From contig NC_091134.1 in the NCBI RefSeq assembly GCF_041381155.1, forward strand, positions 40,197,338 through 40,261,337: a stretch of DNA of 64,000 nt. Reading direction: 5' to 3'. Origin of the DNA: Argopecten irradians (taxonomy: Eukaryota; Mollusca; Bivalvia; Pectinida; Pectinidae). The first letter of the stretch is position 1. The number at the start of each line of letters is the position of its first letter. The notes below the pieces were generated by a model. That model saw only the letters and a program-made list of their open reading frames with translations. It did no database searches and was not told the origin of the DNA. Both the position numbers and the translations under genes were made by a program. This document shows, piece after piece, positions 36,845-51,700 of the stretch.

Positions 36845-36999
36845 GAAACCTGTCTAATCCGACACCACGTGGGTGTTTGGTCAGATTATTCAGGGTGTAG
36901 GAAAGTCAGATACTGTTGTATACTATTGTTGCTATTGTTGAATACGGAACAGTTACAGATAGGATATAGGGAAAGCAGGTGTCAGATTAGACAGGTTTC
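36845..36999. mobile_element. 155-bp TIR element (MITE)
   Basis: Terminal inverted repeats gaaacctgtctaatccgaca (36845) and tgtcagattagacaggtttc (ending 36999) are about 22 bp with one mismatch. No coding capacity. The target duplication is not clear. Confidence 0.7.
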
Positions 37000-37675
37000 G
37001 CTCTTAAGTTATATTATGTTTAACCATAATCATCAGATTATATGTTATAAGGGTTGTGAGATATCTGATCTAAAAGACTGCATATTATCCCACCTCAGTC
37101 AAGAATCTAGAGTTCCTATTCCTTGTCAATTACAAGTTTTAAAAAGATGTAACAAATAATAATGCAAGAATCTAATTAAGTTTTTTTTTTTATTTTCAGA
37201 ACAGTAACAGCTAGGAAGGGGAAGTAATAATTTCGATGGAGGAGTGAACTTAAATGTAAAATTTTGGATAGTCAAATAAACATGTTTAGTTTTCCATACA
37301 GCAGCGTTTTTTTTTCCTTTGTTCAAAATAGACTGTCCATTATTTTGGGGAATAATGGACAGGGGCCCTATAATAATGGACAGTGAGTTACATAATGGAC
37401 ACAAATAAAAATTGAGGTCACATATGCTATACTAAGTAGGTTTCCTTTGTATGCACACAATTCACCCGACAATACCCTAGCTTGAAATAAAGGATATCAT
37501 GGGCCATTAGGTCACAATTATTCCACCCCGGTTGTAAGTCGATCTAGTTTGTGGCTTTTTAACATGTATATTATATAGCCACCCCATAGCCACAAGTTGG
37601 TGCTGTAGTCGGTATCAATACGAAGATGCAGTAACCTCTCCTGAATTCAGTTGGTGTGAATATGTGCAATCAATA

Positions 37676-39236
37676 GGAGATTTCAGAAAAGATGGCGTGA
37701 CGTCACAGAAAGTTTACATCCGGGTCCTCAAAGGTACAAACACAGTATGGCGACTGATAAAAACAATAACAGATATGTACATTCCTGCTTCATAATCGAT
37801 ACTTTGACAAAAGTTTATACTTTCATACTTGCAAATTCTGATTTTGAAATGGTTTCTTATTGTTTCGCATGTTACGGATGTTAACATTTTTATATTTTCA
37901 TTTGTTTATTGCTAAATATAACAAGTGTAGATTTAGTGTCGAAGCCACCTATCGAAGCGCTGCCGGGCCATCACACGTTCCCGATTTTGTTCATACGTAT
38001 AAATTGAGGTTGTGAAAAAAGGTGTTTATGAATAAATGATTTATTTCAATGTATCATGTTTCTGTTAAACATGAAAAAGCTGTTCACAACACGATATGAT
38101 ATAAACAAAATGTGAACCACCTGACCAGACCACGGCCGCTCGTGTATGGCTTCATCGCTGGTAGATCACCGCAGGCCACAGCATTGTTGGGGAAATAAAT
38201 CATATGAATGATTACCAACACTTTTATCTAAAAAAGTACTTGTTTAAGATATATATATTTCGTTATTTAATATGTACATGTTGTTTTAATGGAATCCCCT
38301 TGTATCAACTACTGTGTTACACGTACACGTACATGTATGGCTGCCGATCTCGAAAAATAATATATGGTGAAATCGTTCAGTTTTCATGCTGCATATTTCA
38401 TTTTTAATATTTCATTTTCAGCCGCTTTTATGCCATGGACTGCTGTGTTAAGTCTCCAAATGGTATTAATTTTATATAATTTGAATACATATTAGGTAGA
38501 CTTCATTTAAATTGATATAAATTACAGATCGTAGTACTGTACGTAAATGCCGACCAGGATACATTGCGCACGGTTTCGAGAATCCTAAATACTCAAAGTT
38601 TTGTTGAAAAATATGATATAATGAACCTACAAACTGACTCATTTGTATGTTATAAACTAAATCCCAAAATTGATGACAAAAATATTAACCAGAATACGTA
38701 ATTTTATGACACTGAAAACGGACGAAATTCGGGTTCTCGGTTGTACTGTAATGGCTGCCGTGGGCTTGGGGTAATCTACGAAAGCAAATGTTTAATTTTG
38801 TACTAATCACACATCGTAAGGTGTTTTATCAAGAAACCCTTCGAAAACAGTAATTGCTTATAATTATATTTTGGGTGACTTTGAATTTAATTTGTAATTT
38901 CAAATTGATATTTGCAATATATCTGTCAATGTTTATACGTAATGGCGACCGTGTTTTCTCGTGGCGGCCGAAAATGGAGTATAAACAGAGTAAAATATAT
39001 GAATACCATATATTTAAAATTGTAAATTATTGTAAAATATTTTTATTTACACTTTTCGAAATGTAAATAACGCAATAGTTCTCGGATTGTCGTACTATTT
39101 AATACAATAACATGTAAACAAACATCGCAAGCGGCTGTGTTCCCTCAATGTTTATGTGTACAGATATAGGAGTTGTACCTTTGAGCGCCCGGATGTACCT
39201 TTGTGTGACGTCATCGCCATCTTTTCTGAAATCTCC
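37676..39236. mobile_element. 1.56-kb non-autonomous TIR element with TA target duplication
   Basis: Ends ggagatttcagaaaagatgg (37676) and its inverse (ending 39236), with further paired blocks cgt(g)atgacgtcac and catccggg..ctcaaaggtaca, giving ~65-bp inverted repeats. TA flanks both ends (37674-37675 and 39237-39238), as for Tc1/mariner-like elements. Inside there is no transposase-length frame, so it would depend on an enzyme made elsewhere. Confidence 0.75.
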
Positions 39237-39976
39237 TATTATAGACAATTGCAAGCTCACATGTTGATGCCATATTAGAAAGAGGTAAACTTATAGACTA
39301 CAATTTTAGCTAAAACTACACCCAACAAAAGTGAGTAAGCTAAGGATGCAAAGAAATTTCAGTCAACATCATATCCAACTTTGGAAAAATACAGAATATT
39401 TCGGGAAGTCTCCCCATAGTTTGGCCGTAACATCACTTCTACAGTTGTTAATTGATTAATTAATTATTAATTAATTTATTTATTTATTTATTATTATTTT
39501 TTTTAATTTGATTGGTACATGTAAATTTATAGACCTATGAAAACTAACACCCAATTGATGCCAAAAATTTAAGTACAAATCAATGAAATCATGGATGGTG
39601 ATATAAGATATCTGACCAAACCATCTAGGGGAATTTTCGTATAATCTTTATATAACATTGTGGAAATAAAGTTAAAACCACTAGCAAGGATAAAAGAAAA
39701 GCATTCAATAAATCGACAATCGTTACTAGAAGTGGCTTATGATAATAAATCGCTGATGCCTTACCTCTCGTGTACGCTGTACTCAGTCTTTCCTCTGACC
39801 TCTGATCCTAAGTTGTAGTTCATCTGAGGTTAGATAAGGGTGGCTAACTCCAGATGAACTTGATTAACAATAGAAAAAAGGTCATTGTTATCAATACAAT
39901 ATATCTGTGCCCGGGCAACTGTGTCCTACATTAATTGATCTTAGTGTCAACGGGTTATACCTGGTATTACATATAC
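39237..39976. other. gene-free stretch
   Basis: AT-rich, with an ATTA/ATTT low-complexity run at about 39,455-39,500. Nothing else supported. Confidence 0.45.
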
Positions 39977-40260
39977 AACAAGAGGCCCATGGGCCTTAAC
40001 GGTCACCTGAGTTCAGATACAGAATGGAATAAATACATAAGAACAGTTTATATTCGCCCATCTGGTCCTTAAAGTCAGTTAGTGATTTTATATATTTGAC
40101 TTTTTAAACTATGAAGAGTATTTAGTTCCATCAAATCTGTGAATTCAGAAGAAAGATTTTTGATATTTTTGCCCATTACCTCTGTAAAAATCAGAATATT
40201 TGGCAGTGGTGCCATGGGAGCAATGGAGAACGGTAGCCTTACACAATTACTGGTACATGT
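39977..40260 (+). mobile_element. 5' part of an AACAAGAGGCCC element
   Basis: Starts aacaagaggcccatgggcct then taacggtcacctga, matching the termini at 5,394, 55,639 and 62,745. The matching 3' terminus is not visible, so it is truncated or overwritten; the right boundary is approximate. Confidence 0.55.
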
Positions 40261-40342
40261 AAATATCTTGACTTTAGATCATTAGAGTATTGCAGCCTCC
40301 GTCTTAATACAAGATATGAACTTATCATTTTTGAAAAGTTAA

Positions 40343-40415
40343 ATAAGCATTAAACTATCTTCCTATGGCATCTATATAGAACATAGATACCATAGGAAGA
40401 TAGTTTAATGTTTAT
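40343..40415. repeat. near-perfect hairpin, 33-bp stem, 7-nt loop
   Basis: The 28-nt arms 40348-40375 (cattaaactatcttcctatg..) and 40383-40410 are inverted copies with one mismatch. Five more pairs (one G-T) extend the stem to 40343-40415. The loop is 40376-40382. The size matches a pre-miRNA-like hairpin, but near-perfect pairing also fits a recent palindrome. Confidence 0.8.
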
Positions 40416-40585
40416 ATTTACATTATTAACTCATTTTAAGGTTTATAATTAACATTGTTTAAGCTAGACCAGGAAAACCGTTTGTCAACGACGATTTAAT
40501 CCACGAGATGGAACAGCCATTTTGACGGTGATCTATTGATGTTACCACGTCAATAATAGTGACGTCATAATAGTCACATTTTGGG

Positions 40586-41600
40586 TGTCAGTTTAGCCCG
40601 AGATACTCTGGCCCTGACACCAGACTTGGACATTTATGACAGATAGATGTCTGGTTTAGGGCCAGAGCGCAGTAGTACACGAAAACCTGGAATAAGCCGA
40701 CACCGTTTGGTATCGGGCCAGGTACTCTCCGATTCAGTCTACTTACAAAATATTACCACCGAGAATCGCCACTTACATGTACCTTGGTCTTTTTCACAAA
40801 TGAATAATTTATCTACAGTGAACTGTAATTTTTCTTACAAGTAGGAGCCGATCGCTAAAATGTTCACCATCGCAGATAGAATCAAAATACAATCCAACTT
40901 CTATCCATTTCATCTGAATTCGCAACTTCAATTCGAAGGAACTTAGATAATTTCATTACCAAACAATTTTAAGGCCTCTCGGGGCCTTCTTTGGGCACCC
41001 TTCATAAGTTAGTACCACCCCACCAGGTACCCTCTAAAACCGTTTGTCTCATTTTGACGGTGATCGATGTTACCTTATTCTCACACGTCATAATATGCTT
41101 GTCAGCCTTGTACAGCTTTTTGGGTGTCAGTTTAGCCGAGATACTCTGGCCCTGACACCCTTAATGCGTACTATATGACATTTATGACAGATAGATGGTC
41201 TGTTTTTCCTCCGTAATTCATGATAAATGATAAGCGTACTCTACATTATGCACACGTTCTACTATTGTGTCAACACAGTAGTTTCTTTTCCGCAACTTTA
41301 AATTTCCCTCGTCGTCATCGCCATTTTCTCGTAGTATGCAAATCATCTTTAGTCTCGACGAATTGCTATATTTGGGTAGATATGATATTCATTTGTTGTA
41401 TAGACTAAGGTTAGTGGTGCTTCTCGGTGGTCAATCTGAATCGGAGAGTACCTCGCCCGATACCAAACGGTGTCGGCTTATTCCATGTTTTCGAGTACTA
41501 CTGCGCTCTGGCCCTAAACCAGACATCTATCTGTCATATTGTCTAAGTCTGGTGTCAGGGCCAGAGTATCTCGGGCTAGGTGTCAGTTATACTGTCATTT
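40586..41600. repeat. large foldback of family B repeats
   Basis: Arm 40586-40745 and inverted arm about 41428-41597 match over ~160 bp, sharing tagcccgagatactctggcc, gacagatagatgtctggttt, agggccagagcgcagtagta and gccgacaccgtttggtatcg. The ~690-bp spacer holds a third, partial direct copy (about 41,038-41,210), including the upstream block accgtttgtc..attttgacggtgatc that also precedes the left arm (40,480). Confidence 0.8.
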
Positions 41601-42718
41601 ACTTCACTTTGCCTTGGTTAGTTTATATAGTAGAAGTAACAAGTAAATGTAAATATTGAACTATATCCAGACATGTCGCACGCGTTTAAGTCTTAAGCTG
41701 TGACAGGATCGCAACTTTTGACGACATGGAAATTATTAAGGTGTAACTTGTCTTGATTGGGGAAACTCCATCCGCAGGGATCTGCACGAGAATTAGTAGC
41801 AGTTTATATAATAATGGACCTACCAGAGTCCCATAAACCATCTTTAGACGTTTTAGGGGTATAGATAAAAAACCGGTGAAAATCCTCTTCTACCTTGTAC
41901 TTTACACGTCAAGGGTGGAAAACTCCCCGAGACAAAACTTCTAACCCACATAACTTAAGCGACAAAAAAAATCACATTTCTAGCAATTAAGTCTTCATAA
42001 AATAATGTTACTATTGTTGGAAAGAGCAATAATTTTCTTTTTAAAGTCATCCTACACATCGATACGAAGTGTCGTTACTATGACGATACCAGCCCCGTTT
42101 CAACAAAAATAACACGCAAATGTCCTCGATCGCCTGTGGAAATTCATCATTCCATTTTCTCATGCATTATGCATGTATTGTTACCGAGTGCCTTTGGAGT
42201 GTGGGTTACGCCAAAGGTAAATTACGAGGTGTCCGGAAAGGAACATAAATTTTCATTTCAGTCAGCCAAATGTAATGAGATTGAAGCGGAGGTAAAACAC
42301 CTCAATTTAATCCGGTAGTTTTTATTGCGTAAGTGATTAAGGCATGTCAAAAATACAGACATCATAAATTCAGGTCTTAACATCACATTAATAGAGCACA
42401 GGAACTTTGCACGAATTTCCAACCAACGGTCAATACATATGCATTGTAAATACTGTATATTGAACGTTAGTTGAAATTCGTGACAAGTCCCTGTGTAATG
42501 GGCCATCATTATCTATGACCTAGTAGTTTGTATTTTTCAGAGCATGACGGCCATGGTCATTGCTCTGAACGTCCATGCACACGGGTGTCACGTGTACGTT
42601 GGTCATAGTTTGGCGAAACTATAAAGTTACTATGGAGTCAGAACACGTTTAAACACAGCCAGTATCATACACAGACATTTTTTTCATTGGACCCGTGTCG
42701 GCTCAATGTGTACAATTT
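41601..42718. other. gene-free stretch before the large satellite
   Basis: No supported gene. Exon-like phrases near 42.18 and 42.54 kb were examined and not accepted. Confidence 0.4.
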
Positions 42719-45700
42719 TTGATTACAAACCCTTACTCACCGTAACAACTATACTGCTCCACAATGTGTCTTTGATTATTACAACCCTTACTCACCGTAA
42801 CAACTATACTGCTCCAATGTGTCTTTGATTACAACCCTTTACTCTACAACCCTTACTCGCCGTACTCACCGTAACAACTATACTCGCTCCATTGTGTCTT
42901 TGATTACAACCCTTACTCGCCGTAACAACTATACTGCTCCATTACGTCTTTGATTATACAACCCTTACTCGCCGTAACAACTATACTGCTCCAATGTGTC
43001 TTTGATTACAACCCTTACTCACCGTAACAACTATACTGCTCCATTACGTCTTTGATTATACAACCCTTACTCGCCGTAACAACTATACTGCTCCAATGTG
43101 TCTTTGATTATACAACCCTTACTCGCCGAACAACTAACAACTATACTGCTCCAATGTGTCTTTGATTACAACCCTTACTCACCGTAACAACTATACTGCT
43201 CCAATGTGTCTTTGATTACAACCCTTACTCGCCGTAACAACTATACTGCTCCATTACGTCTTTGATTATACAACCCTTACTCGCCGTAACAACTATACTG
43301 CTCCAATGTGTCTTTGATTACAACCCTTACTCACCGTAACAACTATACTGCTCCATTACGTCTTTGATTATACAACCCTTACTCACCGTAACAACTATAC
43401 TGCTCCATTACGTCTTTGATTATACAACCCTTACTCGCCGTAACAACTATACCTCTCGAATGTGTCTTTGATTACAACCCTTACTCGCCGTAACAACTAT
43501 ACTGCTCCAATGTGTCTTTGATTACAACCCTTACTCACCGTAACAACTATACTGCTCCATTACGTCTTTGATTATACAACCCTTACTCGCCGTAACAACT
43601 ATACCTCTCTAACGTGTCTTTGATTACAACCCTTACTCACCGTAACAACTATACTGCTCCATTACGTCTTTGATTATACAACCCTTACTCACCGTAACAA
43701 CTATACTGCTCCAATGTGTCTTTGATTATACAACCCTTACTCACCGTAACAACTATACTGCTCCAATGTGTCTTTGATTATACAACCCTTACTCGCCGTA
43801 ACAACTATACTGCTCCATTACGTCTTTGATTATACAACCCTTACTCGCCGTAACAACTATACTGCTCCATTACGTCTTTGATTATACAACCCTTACTCAC
43901 CGTAACAACTATACTGCTCCATTACGTCTTTGATTATACAACCCTTACTCACCGTAACAACTATACTGCTCCATTACGTCTTTGATTATACAACCCTTAC
44001 TCACCGTAACAACTATACTGCTCCATTACGTCTTTGATTATACAACCCTTACTCACCGTAACAACTATACTGCTCCATTACGTCTTTGATTATACAACCC
44101 TTACTCGCCGTAACAACTATACTGCTCCATTACGTCTTTGATTATACAACCCTTACTCGCCGTAACAACTATACTGCTCCATTACGTCTTTGATTATACA
44201 ACCCTTACTCACCGTAACAACTATACTGCTCCATTACGTCTTTGATTATACAACCCTTACTCACCGTAACAACTATACTGCTCCATTACGTCTTTGATTA
44301 TACAACCCTTACTCGCCGTAACAACTATACTGCTCCATTACGTCTTTGATTATACAACCCTTACTCGCCGTAACAACTATACTGCTCCATTACGTCTTTG
44401 ATTATACAACCCTTACTCACCGTAACAACTATACTGCTCCATGTGTCTTTGATTACAACCCTTACTCACCGTAACAAATACTGTGTGTCTTTGATTACAA
44501 CCCTTACTCACCGTAACAACTATACTGCTCCAATGTGTCTTTGATACAACCCTTACTCACCGTAACACTATACTGCTCCAATGTGTCTTTGATACAACCC
44601 TTACTCACCGTAACAACTATACTGCTCAATGTGTCTTTGATTACAACCCTTACTCACCGTAACAACTATACTGCTCCTTTGTCTTTGATTATACAACCCT
44701 TACTCACCGTAACAACTATACTGCTCCATTACGTCTTTGATTATACAACCCTTACTCACCGTAACAACTATACTGCTCCATTACGTCTTTGATTATACAA
44801 CCCTTACTCGCCGTAACAACTATACTGCTCCATTACGTCTTTGATTATACAACCCTTACTCACCGTAACAACTATACTGCTCCATTACGTCTTTGATTAT
44901 ACAACCCTTACTCGCCGTAACAACTATACTGCTCCATTACGTCTTTGATTATACAACCCTTACTCGCCGTAACAACTATACTGCTCCAATGTGTCTTTGA
45001 TTACAACCCTTACTCACCGTAACAACTATACTGCTCCATTACGTCTTTGATTATACAACCCTTACTCACCGTAACAACTATACTGCTCCATTACGTCTTT
45101 GATTATACAACCCTTACTCGCCGTAACAACTATACTGCTCCAATGTGTCTTTGATTACAACCCTTACTCACCGTAACAACTATACTGCTCTAATGTGTCT
45201 TTGATTACAACCCTTACTCGCCGTAACAACTATACTGCTCCAATGTGTCTTTGATTACAACCCTTACTCACCGTAACAACTATACTGCTCCATTACGTCT
45301 TTGATTATACAACCCTTACTCACCGTAACAACTATACTGCTCCATTACGTCTTTGATTATACAACCCTTACTCGCCGTAACAACTATACTGCTCCAATGT
45401 GTCTTTGATTACAACCCTTACTCACCGTAACAACTATACTGCTCCATTGTGTCTTTGATTACAACCCTTACTCGCCGTAACAACTATACTGCTCCAATGT
45501 GTCTTTGATTACAACCCTTACTCACCGTAACAACTATACTGCTCCATTACGTCTTTGATTATACAACCCTTACTCACCGTAACAACTATACTGCTCCATT
45601 ACGTCTTTGATTATACAACCCTTACTCGCCGTAACAACTATACTGCTCCATTACGTCTTTGATTATACAACCCTTACTCACCGTAACAACTATACTGCTC

Positions 45701-48700
45701 CAATGTGTCTTTGATTACAACCCTTACTCACCGTAACAACTATACTGCTCCAATGTGTCTTTGATTACAACCCTTACTCACCGTAACAACTATACTGCTC
45801 CAATGTGTCTTTGATTTACAACCCTTACTCACCGTAACAACTATACTGCTCCATTACGTCTTTGATTATACAACCCTTACTCACCGTAACAACTATACTG
45901 CTCCATTACGTCTTTGATTATACAACCCTTACTCGCCGTAACAACTATACTGCTCCATTACGTCTTTGATTATACAACCCTTACTCGCCGTAACAACTAT
46001 ACTGCTCCAATGTGTCTTTGATTATAAACCCTTACTCACCGTAACAACTATACTGCTCCATTACGTCTTTGATTATACAACCCTTACTCACCGTAACAAC
46101 TATACTGCTCCATTACGTCTTTGATTATACAACCCTTACTCGCCGTAACAACTATACTGCTCCAATGTGTCTTTGATTACAACCCTTACTCACCGTAACA
46201 ACTATACTGCTCCATTACGTCTTTGATTATACAACCCTTACTCGCCGTAACAACTATACTGCTCCATTACGTCTTTGATTATACAACCCTTACTCGCCGT
46301 AACAACTATACTGCTCCAATGTGTCTTTGATTACAACCCTTACTCACCGTAACAACTATACTGCTCCATTACGTCTTTGATTATACAACCCTTACTCGCC
46401 GTAACAACTATACCTCTCCAATGTGTCTTTGATTACAACCCTTACTCACCGTAACAACTATACTGCTCCATTACGTCTTTGATTATACAACCCTTACTCA
46501 CCGTAACAACTATACTGCTCCATTACGTCTTTGATTATACAACCCTTACTCGCCGTAACAACTATACTGCTCCATTACGTCTTTGATTATACAACCCTTA
46601 CTCACCGTAACAACTATACTGCTCCATTACGTCTTTGATTATACAACCCTTACTCGCCGTAACAACTATACTGCTCCATTACGTCTTTGATTATACAACC
46701 CTTACTCGCCGTAACAACTATACTGCTCCATTACGTCTTTGATTATACAACCCTTACTCGCCGTAACAACTATACTGCTCCAATGTGTCTTTGATTACAA
46801 CCCTTACTCACCGTAACAACTATACTGCTCCATTACGTCTTTGATTATACAACCCTTACTCGCCGTAACAACTATACTGCTCCATTACGTCTTTGATTAT
46901 ACAACCCTTACTCGCCGTAACAACTATACTGCTCCAATGTGTCTTTGATTACAAACCTTACTCACCGTAACAACTATACTGCTCCATTACGTCTTTGATT
47001 ATACAACCCTTACTCACCGTAACAACTATACTGCTCCAATGTGTCTTTGATATACAACCCTTACTCACCGTAACAACTATACTGCTCCAATGTGTCTTTG
47101 ATTATACAACCCTTACTCGCCGTAACAACTATACTGCTCCATTACGTCTTTGATTATACAACCCTTACTCGCCGTAACAACTATACTGCTCCAATGTGTC
47201 TTTGATTACAACCCTTACTCACCGTAACAACTATACTGCTCCAATGTGTCTTTGATTACAACCCTTACTCACCGTAACAACTATACTGCTCCAATGTGTC
47301 TTTGATTACAACCCTTACTCACCGTAACAACTATACTGCTCCAATGTGTCTTTGATTACAACCCTACTCACCGTAACAACTATACTGCTCCAATGTGTAC
47401 AACCCTTACTCACCGTAACAACTATACTGCTCCAATGTCGTCTTTGATTATACAACCCTTACTCGCCGTAACAACTATACTGCTCCAATGTGTCTTTGAT
47501 TACAACCCTTACTCACCGTAACAACTATACTGCTCCATTACGTCTTTGATTATACAACCCTTACTCGCCGTAACAACTATACTGCTCCATTACGTCTTTG
47601 ATTATACAACCCTTACTCGCCGTAACAACTATACTGCTCCATTACGTCTTTGATTATACAACCCTTACTCGCCGTAACAACTATACTGCTCCAATGTGTC
47701 TTTGATTACAACCCTTACTCACCGTAACAACTATACTGCTCCATTACGTCTTTGATTATACAACCCTTACTCACCGTAACAACTATACTGCTCCAATGTG
47801 TCTTTGATTACAACCCTTACTCACCGTAACAACTATACTGCTCCAATGTGTCTTTGATTTACAACCCTTACTCACCGTAACAACTATACTGCTCCAATGT
47901 GTCTTTGATTACAACCCTTACTCGCCGTAACAACTATACTGCTCCATTACGTCTTTGATTATACAACCCTTACTCGCCGTAACAACTATACTGCTCCAAT
48001 GTGTCTTTGATTACAACCCTTACTCACCGTAACAACTATATACTGCTCCAATGTGTCTTTGATTACAACCCTTACTCACCGTAACAACTATACTGCTCCA
48101 ATGTGTCTTTGATTACAACCCTTACTCACCGTAACAACTATACTGCTCCAATGTGTCTTTGATTACAACCCTTACTCACCGTAACAACTATACTGCTCCA
48201 ATGTGTCTTTGATTACAACCCTTACTCACCGTAACAACTATACTGCTCCAATGTGTCTTTGATTACAACCCTTACTCACCGTAACAACTATACTGCTCCA
48301 ATGTGTCTTTGATTACAACCCTTACTCACCGTAACAACTATACTGCTCCAATGTGTCTTTGATTACAACCCTTACTCACCGTAACAACTATACTGCTCCA
48401 ATGTGTCCTTTGATATACAACCCTTACTCACCGTAACAACTATACTGCTCCAATGTGTCTTTGATTTACAACCCTTACTCACCGTAACAACTATACTGCT
48501 CCAATGTGTCTTTGATTACAACCCTTACTCACCGTAACAACTATACTGCTCCAATTGTGTCTTTGTCTTACTTGACTTATGTGTCTTTGATATACAACCC
48601 TTACTCACCGTAACAACTATACTGCTCCAATGTGTCTTTGATTACAACCCTTACTCACCGTAACAACTATACTGCTCCAATGTGTCTTTGATTACAACCC

Positions 48701-51700
48701 TTACTCACCGTAACAACTATACTGCTCCAATGTGTCTTTGATTACAACCCTTACTCACCGTAACAACTATACTGCTCCAATGTGTCTTTGATTTACAACC
48801 CCTTACTCACCGTAACAACTATATACTGCTCCAATGTGTCTTTGATTTACAACCCTTACTCACCGTAAAACTATACTGCTCCAATGTGTCTTTGATTACA
48901 ACCCTTACTCACCGTAACAACTATACTGCTCCAATGTGTCTTTGATTTACAACCCTTACTCACCGTAACAACTATACTGCTCCAATGTGTCTTTGATTAC
49001 AACCCTTACTCACCGTAACAACTATACTGCTCCAATGTGTCTTTGATTATACAACCCTTACTCACCGTAACAACTATACTGCTCCAATGTGTCTTTGATT
49101 ATACAACCCTTACTCACCGTAACAACTATACTGCTCCAATGTGTCTTTGATTATACAACCCTTACTCACCGTACACAACTATACTGCTCCAATGTGTCTT
49201 TGATTACAACCCTTACTCACCGTAACAACTATACTGCTCCAATGTGTCTTTGATTATACAACCCTTACTCACCGTAACAACTATACTGCTCCAATGTGTC
49301 TTTGATTATACAACCCTTACTCACCGTAACAACTATACTGCTCCAATGTGTCTTTGATTTACAACCCTTACTCACCGTAACAACTATACTGCTCCAATGT
49401 GTCTTTGATTACAACCCTTACTCACCGTAACAACTATACTGCTCCAATGTGTCTTTGATTTACAACCCTTACTCACCGTAACAACTATACTGCTCAATGT
49501 GTCTTTGATTATACAACCCTTACTCACCGTAACAACTATACTGCTCCAATGTGTCTTTGATTACAACCCTTACTCACCGTAACAACTATACTGCTCCAAT
49601 GTGTCTTTGATTTACAACCCTTACTCACCGTAACAACTATACTGCTCCAATGTGTCTTTGATTACAACCCTTACTCACCGTAACAACTATACTGCTCCAA
49701 TGTGTCTTTGATTACAACCCTTACTCACCGTAACAACTATACTGCTCCAATGTGTCTTTGATTATACAACCCCTTACTCACCGTAAACAACTATACTGCT
49801 CCAATGTGTCTTTGATATTACAACCCTTACTCACCGTAACAACTATACTGCTCCATGTGTCTTTGATTACAACCCTTACTCACCGTAACAACTATACTGC
49901 TCCAATGTGTCTTTGATTACAACCCTTACTCACCGTAACAACTATACTGCTCCAATGTGTCTTTGATTTACAACCCTTACTCACCGTAACAACTATACTG
50001 CTCCAATGTGTCTTTGATTACAACCCTTACTCACCGTAACAACTATACTGCTCCAATGTGTCTTTGATTACAACCCTTACTCACCGTAACAACTATACTG
50101 CTCCAATGTGTCTTTGATTACAACCCTTACTCACCGTAACAACTATACTGCTCCATTGTGTCTTTGATTACAACCCTTACTCACCGTAACAACTATACTG
50201 CTCCAATGTGTCTTTGATTACAACCCTTACTCACCGTAACAACTATACTGCTCCATTGTGTCTTTGATTACAACCCTTACTCACCGTAACAACTATACTG
50301 CTCCAATGTGTCTTTGACGTTACAACCCTTACTCACCGTAACAACCTATACTGCTCCAATGTGTCTTTGATTACAACCCTTACTCACCGTAACAACTATA
50401 CTGCTCCAATGTGTCTTTGATTACAACCCTTATTCACCGTAACAACTATACTGCTCCATTACGTCTTTGATTATACAACCCTTACTCACCGTAACAACTA
50501 TACTGCTCCATTACGTCTTTGATTATACAACCCTTACTCGCCGTAACAACTATACTGCTCCATTACGTCTTTGATTATACAACCCTTACTCGCCGTAACA
50601 ACTATACTGCTCCAATGTGTCTTTGATTACAACCCTTACTCACCGTAACAACTATACTGCTCCATTACGTCTTTGATTATACAACCCTTACTCACCGTAA
50701 CAACTATACTGCTCCAATGTGTCTTTGATTACAACCCTTACTCACCGTAACAACTATACTGCTCTCTAATGTGTCTTTGATTATACAACCCTTACTCACC
50801 GTAACAACTATACTGCTCCAATGTGTCTTTGATTACAACCCTTACTCACCGTAACAACTATACTGCTCCAATGTGTCTTTGATTTACAACCCTTACTCAC
50901 CGTAACAACTATACTGCTCCAATGTGTCTTTGATTACAACCCTTACTCACCGTAAACAACTATACCTCTCGAATGTGTCTTTGATTACAACCCTTACTCA
51001 CCGTAACAACTATACTGCTCCAATGTGTCTTTGATTACAACCCTTACTCACCGTAACAACATATACTGCTCGAATGTGTCTTTGATTACAACCCTTACTC
51101 ACCGTAACAACTATACTGCTCCAATGTGTCTTTGATTACAACCCTTACCTCACCGTAACAACTATACTGCTCCAATGTGTCTTTGATTACAACCCTTACT
51201 CACCGTAACAACTATACTGCTCCAATCGTCTTTGATTACAACCCTTACTCACCGTAACAACTATACTGCTCCAATGTGTCTTTGATTACAACCCTTACTC
51301 ACCGTAACAACTATACTGCTCCAATGTGTCTTTGATTACAACCCTTACTCACCGTAACAACTATACTGCTCCAATGTGTCTTTGATTACAACCCTTACTC
51401 ACCGTAACAACTATACTGCTCCAATGTGTCTTTGATTTACAACCCTTTACTCACCGTAACAACTATACTGCTCCATTACGTCTTTGATTATACAACCCTT
51501 ACTCGCCGTAACAACTATACCTCTCTAATGTGTCTTTGATTACAACCCTTACTCGCCGTAACAACTATACCTCTCTAATGTGTCTTTGATTACAACCCTT
51601 ACTCACCGTAACAACTATACTGCTCCAATGTGTCTTTGATTATACAACCCTTACTCACCGTAACAACTATACTGCTCCATTACGTCTTTGATTACAACCC

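Noticed and set aside
42136..42622. Two exon-like segments (donor after 42,217; acceptor before 42,541, then a 27-codon frame reading SMTAMVIALNV) that recall a glycosyltransferase motif.
   Set aside because: The motif match is loose, the two frames give no convincing joined protein, and the second segment contains an imperfect palindrome (gagcatgacggccatggtca).
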